Shown here: in pieces, positions 47,059 through 60,035 of the stretch
How the letters are laid out: every line of letters begins with the position of its first letter
Numbering within the stretch: the first letter of the stretch is position 1
Origin: Baylisascaris procyonis
Taxonomy: Eukaryota > Nematoda > Chromadorea > Rhabditida > Ascarididae
NCBI GenBank assembly: GCA_037389465.1
Contig: JAZARR010000213.1
Location: 2,696,501-2,760,500 of the forward strand
Direction of reading: 5' to 3'
Length of the DNA: 64,000 nucleotides
Notes under the pieces: model-generated
The model's input: the letters and a program-made list of their open reading frames with translations, nothing else
Database searches by the model: none
Told to the model about the DNA's origin: nothing
Made by a program: the position numbers and the translations under genes

Positions 47059-47607
47059 ATATCTACATCTTTAGATGTTCAGCTATATTTTTCTGGAAAT
47101 TTCTCGGAAGACTCAAATCGATATATCGTCCATTAAATTTTTCGATTGGCTTGGAAAAATTGAGCAAAATCCGATATCAATACAAAAACTATCACTTAAT
47201 CTCTTATAGGAAATGCTGTGAAAGATGCTTTTCATAGGTTGAATTAAACTAAAAGCATATCCACAACATTACTGGATGAATGTCGCATCAGTGATAATAA
47301 AATAAATCTCTAATGCATCCAGAGGCAATCTTCGTCTTTAGAGGGATATCTACATCTTTAGATGTTCAGCTATATTTTTCTGGAAATTTCTCGGAAGACT
47401 CAAATCAATATATCGTCCATTAAATTTTTCGATTGGCTTGGAAAAATTGAGCAAAATCCGATATCAATACAAAAACTATCACTTAATCTCTTATAGGAAA
47501 TGCTGTGAAAGATGCTTTTCATAGGTTGAATTAAACTAAAAGCATATCCACAACATTACTGGATGAATGTCGCATCAGTGATAATAAAATAAATCTCTAA
47601 TGCATCC
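47059..47607. repeat. 262-bp tandem duplication with 25-bp spacer
   Basis: Bases 47059-47320 and 47346-47607 are two direct copies of 262 bp, identical as far as I can see except one G/A difference (aaatcgatat versus aaatcaatat). The 25-bp spacer 47321-47345 ends in ttagaggg, partly echoing the sequence around the copy start. The near identity implies a recent event, or an assembly artefact. Confidence 0.95.
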
Positions 47608-47846
47608 GAAAAAGAGAAAAAATTCGTGTCAAAATGAAAGAAAATCATTTGCAAAATGCAATGAAATTCTTTGCAAAAATACGATTAGAAAATATAAGTG
47701 CATCGAAGCGAAATTGGCGCATATGTGACGTCTAATCGAACATTTTCGACATATAATGCTCGCTAATACAAGCCGAGAAACTCTTTTTAGTACACTTTTG
47801 CAAAACTCACACGATAAAAACGCATCTCTGCAATGTTGTTGTGTCA

Positions 47847-47849
<3 letters not shown>

Positions 47850-47909
<60 letters not shown>
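47850..47909. repeat. (TA)n microsatellite
   Basis: About 58 bases of alternating A and T. Confidence 0.95.
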
Positions 47910-47911
<2 letters not shown>

Positions 47912-48263
47912 AAGTGTTTGTCTGATAGTTGTTCCCAGTTCGATAACCATTAAAGTTTAAGTTACTACTTTCGATCAGTAAAACGAAATCAATGTCTAAA
48001 GTGTGTTCCTCTAAGGTGACTGAGATTGTTCTATCAAATTTGAAAGAAACCTGAAAATGTAGGTGGGAAAACTTACCACGTATCAGTCTAACTAGAAAAA
48101 AAGAAATCTCTGTGACGGATTTTCATGGTCCATTGCATTAGTTTAAAAAAGGCATAATTTTGTAAATTTCAGTTTTGGTGATAACTTATGGAGAGGGTTG
48201 ATGTAGTGAGGGAGTGCGAAAACGTATGTAGTGCCAATCTAGTAGCATTTTTTTCGCTTGTCT

Positions 48264-48536
48264 TTATTTGAGAAGAAGTGCCAAAAACATCGTCAAGCAT
48301 TTTTTAGTAGCCGGCAGAGGTACTCTTAGCCAAAAACAGTGCTCGACAAAAGTACTAATGGTGTTTTCATCACGATGATCTTGCTTGAGATAGCAACAGG
48401 TGTTTTTAATAGATCTGTTATTAGGGGTACTATAGGTGGCAAATACTGAATTCTTGCTAAAAGTTCTAAGCATTAAGTTATCTTTAGTTAACGTACCATC
48501 ATATTTGCATAATTTATGCAATGATGTGTTGCACAA
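48264..48536 (-). other. Open frame of 90 codons, doubtful gene
   Basis: A minus-strand stretch is open from a non-ATG codon at 48536 to TAA at 48264, with a fairly protein-like, Cys-containing composition (KNTCCYLKQDHRDEN, FVEHCFWLRVP). No initiator, splice context or family was recognised. It could be a decayed gene or chance. Confidence 0.2.
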
Positions 48537-49463
48537 TTCGCTTCATCGAAAGTTTCGTACACTTCTTTGTTTATTTATTGCACAACAACATAGCGAAATA
48601 CTTCTTTTATAAATTTTTTTTTTCCTCTTTTTGTCGCCAAATGCTCAGCTAGTTGCAATATTTTTGCCGTAGCCTTCTTGTAATTCTTATATGAAAGACC
48701 ATTCAATGGCAAAATAATCAACTTAATTAATAGTAGATGGTTTAAGTGGAAGCACTCTGATGAGGCATCTCTTTTTTGTTTTCATATGCTGAAACAGCGC
48801 AAAACTTCCACTCGAATATATTAGCTCAGCGTTGCCTCAACAATCCTCTATATGAGACCTTATATGACAGCAGAAAAAAACCTTTCAAAATTCTTTAACC
48901 AAGAGAGAGAGAGTTTAATCTAAGCCACTGATAGTTTAAACGACAATCTGTTACCATTCATAAGCATTATCTATGCGGAAATATTGAAGGAATTTTAAGT
49001 CTTAACTCACCATTGAGTTCATCAATTTATATGTCTCTAGCCATTGCAACATTATTGCTGCTCGTTTCCACTCTAAGCTTTCCTCTTTTCATATTTTCAT
49101 TAACGCATATTCCATTCGTCATTTTTATACAAAAAGAAATATTATAGAAAATTTCATCAATATTGTCTCCTTTTAATCCTCCGAAGTCACTTAAAATTTA
49201 CTTTCAGAATCCTCTCTCAGGAAGTTATATTTATTCTCATGGTTAATCTGTTTTCTTTGTCCATCATCTCACAATGATCATAGCTACATATAGCAGAAGC
49301 CCTTCTCATTTTACTAAAAGCATACAACTTTATGAATCGGGCACTTCCACTATACTTAATCTTTTCATAAATAATATTGTCATGGAGCGAATTGTTCTTT
49401 ATATTTACAGAATGACCCTCCGATTTATAGGAATGTTGTCTTGCCCCCTTCCACTCAACACAC

Positions 49464-49464
49464 C

Positions 49465-49540
<76 letters not shown>
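49464..49540. repeat. (TA)n microsatellite
   Basis: About 75 bases of (TA)n with one early interruption (tacata). Open frames on both strands through it are repeat artefacts. Confidence 0.95.
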
Positions 49541-49541
<1 letters not shown>

Positions 49542-52500
49542 ACGGCAACAACAATTACAATGTTTGCAATATCACGCCAACCATACGTTAAATAGGGCAT
49601 TAATAATAAGTGTTGAAAGCTGATTTAAGTAAAAGAAAACCCGTAGAAAAGGAAAAAGAAATCTTTATTGCCGATGTCTTTTTCTATGCTAATATATTCA
49701 AGTCATTCACATCATGTTTACTCTCCATATCAATATCAAAACATCTTTGTCACTCAAATTGTTTTTTCACTGCAAAATCACATACAACAGCTAATGCGTT
49801 TAGATCATCATTGCATTAGCTCATATATAAAATATGCAGGTGTTGCTCGTTCATCGACGATTCGTCAACGAAGTATGCATATTCACAGAAACACGATTTA
49901 TTTGTTCATCTATGAACTCCGCTTTTATGGATTGAGCATTTTAGTAAGACATTTCATGCAATTATACTTTCTGTTATTGCCTATCTCTTAGTAGTGCCAT
50001 AAATTGCACTAACGAACCTATGAAGAAAACGAAATATTATACCGAAAAATTTCATTGCCAACTTCCACTTAAAGATTACTGCTTTATTAAGAGATTATAA
50101 TAGTGAGCGCATTTCATCGCGAAAATTGAGAAACAATTCATAATCCATTATCGAAAATTTCTGAGGACAGTCAAATTACAAGAAGATTCCGATTGTTGCA
50201 ATATCACTTCGAGTAGGGGAAGAAATTCTTCTATTAGCAGAAAATAGGCACAACGAGCTCTTACGATACATTAATGGGCTATGTGATACGCTAAATTATT
50301 GCTTACACCGAGGAAGCATCCTATCATTTGAAAAGAAGGAGAAATGTCAATAATATCATTACGTTCTATATGATCTTGAGGTAGGTGACTTCATTTAAAC
50401 CGCAAAATGCTTGAAATCGCCGATTAGGCACTATGATAACGGAATAAGCACAATATATGCTCGTTATATAATATACTTGAAAAACTAAGAACTGAGCATA
50501 AATGTGTAGCTCAATTACGCATATAGTATAATTTATAGTTACGCAGCATAAAAATGGTTAATTTCAACACTTAGTCAGCTTCAAATATTAGTTTCGTCAT
50601 ATGTGCGCAAATTTCGCCAATCACTACAAATTATACAGCTAGTCAGTGTGTAGACTTATCGTTCACTTAAATCGGCACAAGAATTCGCAATGGTAGAGGT
50701 TATCAGTGTTGTTGAGATCCTATGCCCTGGGGGCGTTAGCATTGCAGAGAGTTTAAATCAGTGAGCATTTTGCATTGCGGGATACCAGAAGGGTTGAGAG
50801 AGGAAGAATTTCTGCATCGCGAAACATTTCTGCTGATTCTCAAATGAAATTACAAATGAATGTTGCAGTTGTGTTTTTTAACACTCAATGGAAAATAGAA
50901 GTAATTACCGTGAAAGCAATTTCGATATGGACAGGTTCTCTTCGAGAAGGAAACATCGATGCTTCGTTTTTTTTAATGCGACTATCAGCAAGTTTAAATG
51001 TCCCCACAACGAGAGCCTTGCTTTATTAGGTATGTAAAGTTTTATTTTATTTCTTCGCACTACCACTCGAGCTTTAGAAAATTCCCAGCACAGAACATTC
51101 CGACTAATGGTCACGCGTTTCGATGACGCAAATGTCTCATATTTGGAATTCTTTTGCTTCAAATTTCAAAATATTACTACTTGGCATGATCAGAGGTATT
51201 ATTATAATGTAAAATGTGCTATAAAATCGCACTTTTGGAAAACTTCACTCATTAGCAGCGACAGCGTAATATGAATTTCGCATAAATTTTCGATATACCC
51301 AATTCGTGTCTAATTTACGCTTAAAATTTGCGTACTCAAAACCGCTATTTTATTGATGCGATTCAGGTGCAAACTCAATCCTAATTAGTGATGCATGAAT
51401 TCTGGGAGCGCTCCCGTGTGTCTTCCATTTGCTCCCTGTCACTTTCTTTCATTGTTATTGACTGATGTTCATTGGATTTCATCTGTTCACTTCTAAAAAA
51501 AGATATTTCACACACGTAATCACTCATAAGCATAATTGAATGATGTCAACAATTTCTATGGACGCTATGAAAAAGTACAAATTTGAATTATTAAAGCATT
51601 TTAATAATTAAGTGTTGGAAAATTTTAAGACAATAATTATCGTAAAAATTATTCTTTGTGTAAGAAATTCGATGAAAACATCAATCACTCATAAGCATAA
51701 TTGAATATGTCAATAATTTCTTTGATTTCAAAAAAGCCTAAAGAAAGAGTTGAACGAGTTAAGCGAAAAGATTGTTCTCATGAATAAGGCGGAAACGCAC
51801 GAGATGCGCCCACTCTTTCAAAGTTAATCTTCAAGAAAGCGGCATATGCAAATTAATATTGGCATTTTCCATGTACTAATAGAAATTGCATCGTTGTTTC
51901 CGTCTGGACAGGGAAAGGGGTTATTCGTCGTCAGAAGAAGAGCTTTTAGAGGAGCATGATTTGTCGAAAGAAAAAAAAACTGTGAGCGGAAAAAATATGC
52001 TGAAGAAGAGATAAGCCTCAACACGGAGAAGAGGCGGAAGGGGGAAATTCTCCACCAACGAAAAAGCGAGTAAAACTTCTATGCTCGAAATAACTACATA
52101 AATTACACAGGCGTGTTTAGCAGTAAACAATGAAATTCAGTGAGCATCAACAGTGCATGATCAATAGAAATTGAATAGATGAGCGCAAATAAAAAACTGC
52201 CTTCTTTCTATGTTATTTAATAAAGCAGTGAAAAGAAATTACTTTTTGCTGCCAGCTTGCGAAGCATTGGTGACATTTCTGCGTTAAGTATATAGGATAT
52301 AAGGTTGACTTTTGAGGCTCCGTCTTATTGTTGCTACGTATTACTTACTCAAACAAGTTTATGCAAAAGCGCATCTACAACACGCAGTATGCCAACACCA
52401 AGTCTTTATATAAGTATGTATGTTTGTCTGTTTGCGCCGTATTTCTACACTAGGAATGATTGAAGTTGGAGGTGTAAATTTTTTATGTCGCCGGTAAGAT

Positions 52501-54000
52501 AAGCCATTAGATGACATCAAGTACCACTTTTGGGTGGTCTTTAATGCACGGAAATTTTAAACACTGAAAACTGACATAAAATTTCAAAAAGCTCATGTTG
52601 TACAATCCTTTTGACAAGCTTCTTCGTTTGTCGATTATCCTCACCGGTCAAGAAATGAAGAAACTTATCAGATGAATTGGCACGATATAAGCTTTAGTTT
52701 TCCGCTTAGTAGATCAGTCGGTTCACGCAAATTGACGACAAACTATGGAATATACGGACAACTACCACTGTAAATCGTTTATATCAACCATTGCTACAAA
52801 TCATCTATAAGGGAATTCATCCGTAATAATTGGGAGGATGTGCAAACTTGCTCTCCGTTGATTTGACTATATACGTTTCAAATTTACTAAAAAAACTGCA
52901 TCTAAGTGTTTGCATAATTTATCTGTAAATATTCCGTTTATTTAAAGTCGATTGCTGCGAAATGAGAATTCATTCGATGTAAAATGGATTAGAATATTCA
53001 GCAGTTAATTTAAATGCCTGAAGCTTAGCTATTTCAAGATCCTCCTATGTCATCTATTGTTTTATCTACTAATTTGTTAATTTTAATTCTGGTGATAGCC
53101 TATTTAATACTATCCTAGAGAGAAGCATGCATATGCATAAGCGCAGACATGATGTCATCATAATGCATCATTGCAAATCGAATTTGCAAAACTGAATGAA
53201 AGCCGATTGATGTAGAATGTTCATAAAATTTTTGATGCTTTTAAATGCTTATAGCTTGTTCGAAGAGAATCAAATAAATTGAAGAATAGTTAGGCGATAA
53301 TATGCAGTGAATGATCTGCAGCATATTTTCATAGTTTTAGCAATATCAGCTTTTGCACTGAAGCAACAAGCAACAAAATGAAAATGTTGAAAAAAAAAAA
53401 CCAGTACAAATCACATTCTGCGCAAGGTATTATTGTGAGATTATTTGAGGTTTACTTGATGAATTGCGTTTGCTATGTCTTTTTGTGAGAGGAGTGATGA
53501 TTGATTATACGAGAATAAAGGAATGAAAATTGAACGACGAAGAGTCCACATGTTTGGTACAAAGAGATACAAAGAGATTTTTAAACTTTTATTGCTTATA
53601 GTATTTTGTTTATCACCAATGGACATCCCATTTGCCTATCCAAAGAGTGTAACCTCGATTTGCGCACATTTATTACAGATAGGAAATTTCAAAAAAAAAA
53701 AAAACAGACCGCTAATAATTCAATATTTTTAAGGTTGAAATTTTTTACGGATTATATCGATGAAGGCATCAAGTCTACAAGCAAATAAATTCTCTTGGTG
53801 AAACATCGTGACGCATCAACCGATTTGATAACTATTTGGAGTAAGTCGATAAAGTAAAAAGTTGGTAAGTTGGTATGTTATGGTTGGGAAACCTCGCATT
53901 TAAATTATGCAATTTATATAACATCAATTTTTGCATAGTTAAACGAAAAATCAGGCGCGTATAGGTGGGATTTGTTATTGCTAGCCAAATATGGATTAGC
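49541..54000. other. Gene-poor region with a dispersed 40-bp repeat
   Basis: No gene is assigned. Two copies of a roughly 40-base segment (aatcactcataagcataatt...) occur at 51518-51557 and 51683-51721. An open plus-strand stretch at 50775-51029 is not convincing. Confidence 0.45.
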
Positions 54001-54414
54001 TCAATAGCATTTTCGAACGTCAGCTGGAACGGCACAGCAAAGTGTTAACGCGACAGAATCAGTAGTAGCCTGCATGATTTCAACAATGAGGAACTTCAAC
54101 TGTCTGTAGTGAGTATTGGTACAGCACATCAACGATGAATGCTGTTCACTGAAGTGTACGATGTAACATTTGGAATTAGACTGTTGGAGGGGTGCTTGTT
54201 GAATCCGAACGAAAACATGAGTAGTCAAATTAGATGTGAACAGCGCTTTAAAGAAATGATTAAAGTGTAACACTGATGTTGACTTTTCGCTAAACATTGA
54301 GGTTAATGGATGAGCGATAACGTCTTGGTGAAGTGATTCACTCAATGAAGTGTTCAATACGTACTCAAGACAAACAGAAGTATTCGTTCTAATTGATAAA
54401 TTGCAATGTCTATA
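54001..54414 (-). CDS. Possible 137-codon exon, unknown
   Basis: On the minus strand an acceptor-like TTATAACAG ending at 54415 opens 137 codons to a stop at 54001, the longest non-repeat open stretch in the right half of the window. Composition is mixed and protein-like (SMFSEKSTSVLHFNHFFKA, VEIMQATTDSVALTLCC). There is no early ATG in frame, so if real it is a 3' exon. I could not find a partner exon or name a family. A stretch this long is only borderline unlikely by chance in 64 kb of AT-rich DNA. Confidence 0.3.
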   Translation of the reverse strand, partial: YRHCNLSIRTNTSVCLEYVLNTSLSESLHQDVIAHPLTSMFSEKSTSVLHFNHFFKALFTSNLTTHVFVRIQQAPLQQSNSKCYIVHFSEQHSSLMCCTNTHYRQLKFLIVEIMQATTDSVALTLCCAVPADVRKCY

Positions 54415-57400
54415 CTGTTATAAAATATGACTCTATCATGTTTTAGATATTCATAGCAATGTGATGCAATAGAAAACGAGAAAGAAGGCAAAAAAACAAG
54501 AAGTGCAAAAGGAAAAAGGAAAAGAAGAAAAAAACGAAAATCGCACAAATAAATTGCTAAAAGCTATTATAAGTTGTACTAGTATGTCGTGTTGTATTTG
54601 TTTAAAATAGGCGTGCTGATACTTAGAAATCAACTAATCTTACAATTGGACAAATGATGAAAGATTGATTGTTGAATAGCAGAGAGGTTTATTTGACTTC
54701 AAAGGCTTTATTGGCATATGCGGCTGAAAATTTTTAGCTCGAAGCTCGAAGCTCGAAGATTAACTATGTTTATGCCGATAGAATTGAGCTCAAAGAATTA
54801 ACTAAAATGATAACAAACAATCAAATTTGTGCTTGAGTGTTCAATGAAATTCATAAATTATTGTCAAGAATCAATATTTCCGATGCTTTTAAATATTTCT
54901 AAAAGCTATTTCTTCAATGACGTCATAAATTTTAATATGTTTTAACGATTCAATGGAACTCCTATACTTTTCATCGTTTATTTATGCCTAAATAATAGCA
55001 CTCATAAACAATTTTATGCTTTTAAATTGTTCCCACGTAGCTAGTGGTCGATCTATAGTGAACTTATTACTGAATCAATGCTATTAAATGAAAGCTGAAG
55101 TGATCTTTGATTGTTGACAGGGATTTGTTGTCGAAAAACTTCTTTCAAGGCAATTATTTAGCCATGAAAGAAACATAAAGACGCACAATATCGGCGCATT
55201 AGTAGAAATTATTCAATGATTACTGATCAACATGTAAACATATTTTATATATTAAAGTGATTAAAGCATTTTCCTTCCTTACTTCAGCATTACTTGCGTA
55301 AATTCTTGTTCGAGAGAAATTGAGGAATAAAGTTGTATTGCTTAGGTAGAATAAGGGAAAATGTATGTAATCTAGAAGATACGAATAGAACACTGCTAAC
55401 TGCAATCGATGAATTTTATATAGATATCGTCAGAGAGGAATAAAAGAGCGCATAAAAAGTGAAAAATATTTCACATTAAAATTTCTTTGAAAATGTAAAA
55501 TACATAATATACTGCAAAATGCGTTCAAAATATTTCCGACAAGTTGATCAAAAAAATTTAGCAATTTTATCCTTAAACTTATTCGTCAGATTTGAGCAAT
55601 CTCGTTTCGATTGGGAAAAATGAAATTAATTTTCTGAGTGCTGAAAGAAAACAATTACTGATCCATTTGCGCCCTTACAATGTTCTTCGAATCATTCAAA
55701 CTTTTACGACATGAAGAGATATCCACTATCGTATTCGACAGCAATGCCCATTAAGCAAAATGAGTTGGAGGATTTTAGCAAAGTGGAAATTTTTTTGAGT
55801 CAAAAAAAAACTCATGAATAAATAAATTTATAGGGACAGAGATAAATTATTCTAATTGATTTGCGTGTTCTCAAATAAGAACGAGACAATTCTAGAACAT
55901 TATTGATGAACGAATGTAATAGAATCAAAAAAAGGTTTCGTAGACATTACTAATTATTTAAGAACAATAAATGCTAGATGGAAGAAAAATTCTGTTACAT
56001 TAGAAAGATGCATGACACAAAGAACATAACAAATACTTCTATTAGAATATAACACATTCTTTGTTATAATTGCTAACGATTCCATTAAAATATAGCACAT
56101 TCATTGTTACAATTCTAAAAATACATGATATCACTTACAAATCATTATGTTATAAAGTTTCTTGCCACTCTTCAAAAAACGATAGAATCATAGGCGTCTC
56201 ACCGATAGAAAAAGACCCTTCCAATAAATATAAAATATTAATTCGCAATGAAAAGTACTTCAGCTGTGGAATGTGTTTTTTCAATCAGTTTTTAAAGTGC
56301 ATCTTGATGCCATCAACCAATGATTTCATTGGAAAAAAAATTACGAACGTAAGATTTCGCTACTGTTTTCATAGTGGATGCAGCTTTAATTATTGACACA
56401 TATACATATCGAATGTGCATCAAAATAGGCTGTGCCTTTAATAAGGAAATACCTAAAGATTTCATGCATTTGTTTACGCGAAATGAACAAACTGCATAGA
56501 AGTGAATTATTGTAACTGCAAAAAAAATTTTGAGAAAAAAACGGAGAAATATAGAAAAAAAAGTGCAAAAATCCTCTTGGGAAAAAAGCGAAATTTCTGA
56601 AATGAAAGCATAACTTAGCGATTATAATTCTTGAAAAAAGAATCCAACATTACAAGTTTAAAAAAAAATTCGTTGCATGTAATAGAGCAATATAGAGAGT
56701 TTTGTTTATGCATTTGTTAGCGTTATTTGAATCTAATGATTACTCTCAATCTGTAATTTTGTTTGCGACGTTTTCTATTGCCCAAAATTGTGCAATGAGA
56801 TTCTTCGCACAATTTTCGAAAGCATATTATGGGCGGGGGGGCCGGGGGAGGTGGGGACATATCAGGTCTGCCTATGCATATATCTATCTTGCTGTCAGGT
56901 AGCTTCAAATTGCAAACACGGGCAACTATGGTGCTAAAATATGCCGAGTATAAGCTAGAAATTAAAACGACTCGCATAGATCCAGTTTCATCCTTGCTGG
57001 TGCTTTTCCATAATACTAATGGACACTTAAGGATACCATAAAATGTACTTGTTAAACTTGCATTAATAAGTGGTTGGATGCAGGAAAAAAAAGACGAATC
57101 CTATGCATTTCTGCAACTGGTTGATAATATGGACCGAAGCGTATGAAGTAGCACTATTTCAATGTTCTTCCAACGTTAATCAAAGTGTGGGAAATCTATG
57201 AAGAATTCAAATATCAGCATATTGAACTGCGAAAGATGCTTATCTTGCTGGCCTCATTGGCGTTCATTCCCATATTTAGTTACTATTGCATTCAAAATTA
57301 TTAGTGAATTAATTCATTCGGAGGGTACAACGATGTATAACTGATACAAAAATTGAGGTGGGCATTAAATTTGCATAAAATTACATTAAAGAAATATACT

Positions 57401-58901
57401 TTAAACGTAACATTACAAATGCAATATATAGTGAGTGAGTGGTGAATTTTGATTGCTCATTGAGGGATATTCGTCGAGCAAAGATCAATAATTTCTTTTT
57501 CTAGAAGTTCGAGAACGTTGATCAACGAAAGTGCTCATAACGATAGATGACGTTGATGTGTTGATAAATGAAGTACTGATAAGGATTTTATTGATGAAGA
57601 TAACTGGAGTTGATTTCACGCTTATTTAATGCAGTAATACCGGACTCAGATGGGGGAATGTGGATGGAGATTGAATATGATCATAAGTACACACTCCCGA
57701 TTATCGTGTCTTCTAGATACAAAATTGTATCGCCTTTCTCTTTAAAATGACTCTGAAGGTGGCTCAAAGGGCGGACACTTGGCTTTTAAGGATAGGGGAC
57801 GGAGTCTCTACCATCATGCACGCAAAAGAAGGCCTTCGATATTTTTTTTTTGAAAAGTTGATGATGCTGTCAACATCGAAATTGTATAAGCATTTGTACT
57901 AAGCGTTGAACTGGTTAAGGATAGGTTAGCGATAAGAGAATGGTTTGATAGGAGGAGAGAGGAGGGGAAAATAGTGGGGAGATGCCTGATGATAGAAGGA
58001 GTAATGAAAAAGTAGAAAGGAAGAAAGACGAGCGTTCTCAGCTGCTTCGGTTGCACAGACTGATGAAAGTGGGAAAATGAGTGAGTGATTAATATGCAGG
58101 TAAAATTTTTGATTTAATAGGGAAATTATAAAAAATTATGAATAAAGATTGCTAATTATTTATTAAGAATTTAGTGCAATTAATCAATCATAAACAAAAT
58201 ATGTTTTTTAAAAAATTATCTTAGTATGAAAAACCATCAAAGCAAAAGACTGGAGGAATAACGAAAGGAAAATATGTTCAAGCCGCATAAGAATACAAAA
58301 TAACAAGAAAATGAGTCGTCTAACGATGAGGCTGTAGGTGGTGCGAGGGGGGATGAGCGAGGGAATAGCGGCAAGCTCGAATCGCTTTTTCTGATCGACA
58401 AATAAGTGAGTAGAAAAACCAACAGTTGGAGGCAAAATGTTGCGACTTTCATCTAAGAGTCGATGAAAATCGCAACATTTTACAAGAAAAAAAAACTCCG
58501 GAATTATTTTCGACTATTTAGGAAACCACTATACACTAATGACTTATCTGTTTGGTGTACGGTATTGCGTGAGTAATTGCAATCGATTGCAAACACTACG
58601 AAACAGCTTTTTGTCGGACAGATTTCAAGTATACTTTCATTGGTAGCACAATGATAAACTCTATTCTCGTCTCACTATTAATACTATGCAGTAGCACAAA
58701 TTAAATTCCAACAAGAAAATTCCTTATGAAAATACGTCAATAGATATTGCGGTAATTAGAAAAAAAGAATTGTTAGGCATAATCTTTTTGGAAGCATTCT
58801 TACACGGAAAATGGTTAGTGCTCTCACGAGAACCGATCCAAATGGGCATTCCTGAAATGTTTACACTCTAAAAAAATCTACTGTAAACGCAACCACACCT
58901 A

Positions 58902-58902
<1 letters not shown>
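54415..58902. other. Gene-poor region
   Basis: Nothing recognisable. It contains a three-copy agctcga heptamer at about 54737-54760, an isolated TGACGTCA near 54917, and a G-run around 56829-56855. Open frames here lack domains and splice context. Confidence 0.45.

Positions 58903-58990
<88 letters not shown>
58903..58990. repeat. Long (TA)n microsatellite
   Basis: About 87 bases of alternating T and A. Confidence 0.95.
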
Positions 58991-58992
<2 letters not shown>

Positions 58993-59980
58993 TTACACCT
59001 GCATAACTTCATATATTCATTGATGCATAGAATTTCGTGAAATGACAAAAAAACAGTTTTTCCTAAGCATCAATAGTAAAAATTGATTTTACTGACTGAT
59101 GCTACATGCAAAGGATTAAAAAAACTGCGAAACGGCTACAATCCACCATAATGTATCAATGAAAAATTTGTTTATGAAAGCCTTTCGTTGCTTGGCAAAT
59201 ATTATATCTTAAGGGCGTACGAAAAAGGCCCTCGAAGAATTTACTCAATGGAAGAGGATAGCGCAATCCAAAAGAGCTATGCTCATAAAAGCACCATCGT
59301 AATGAGCTTACGACGAATGCAAGTTCATTAATGGCAGCTTAAATACGTTTACGATCGTGAATGAACATTAATTCATTAGAATTGTTTAATTTGCTTTTCC
59401 ATTCAGCTCTTTGAATATCTCAGATTTTTTTGGAACATGGAATGACTAATGGTTTTTTTTGATTCTGTGTAATTTTATATAATGTGGAACTTAGAATATA
59501 GAATGTACTGAAGTATCTTTAAATTATCTGACTCTGTTGTAGCAAAATTCCTCAGCATCAGGCTGCATATGACAACTAAACAGCGAATAAACAATGACGC
59601 CAATGAGCAGTAATAAGCATTTACAATAAGCTTGACGCTGTTGTCCCTCTTCTACTTTTTGTTGTCAATTAAAATGTGTTGCACGTCAAGCAATTCTGAG
59701 GAAATTGAAGGAGTGGTAAACAATCAAGTTGCATCATCGCAGGAATTGAAGTTTTAATTACTAATATAAGAGGTATTAGAAAACGTTGCAATTTTAGCAG
59801 AAAAGGCATTCACTTTTCGAAACTCTGAAAAATTCCCCGATAATGTAGACTAGTTCGTCATTTCATTTTTTTTTATATGGGGCTGTAAAAAACCATTTTT
59901 CATTTATTATCCGGAGATTTGAGGGTGCTGGGATTTGCAGGCCACAGAATTGTTTGACTAATGAATGATGAGATCGCGGT

Positions 59981-59983
<3 letters not shown>

Positions 59984-60033
<50 letters not shown>
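59984..60033. repeat. (TA)n microsatellite
   Basis: About 50 bases of alternating T and A. Confidence 0.95.

Positions 60034-60035
<2 letters not shown>

Noticed and set aside
56829..57041. Gly-rich plus-strand ORF starting in a G-run
   Set aside because: Gly content comes from the homopolymer-like ggggg tract; no supporting signal.
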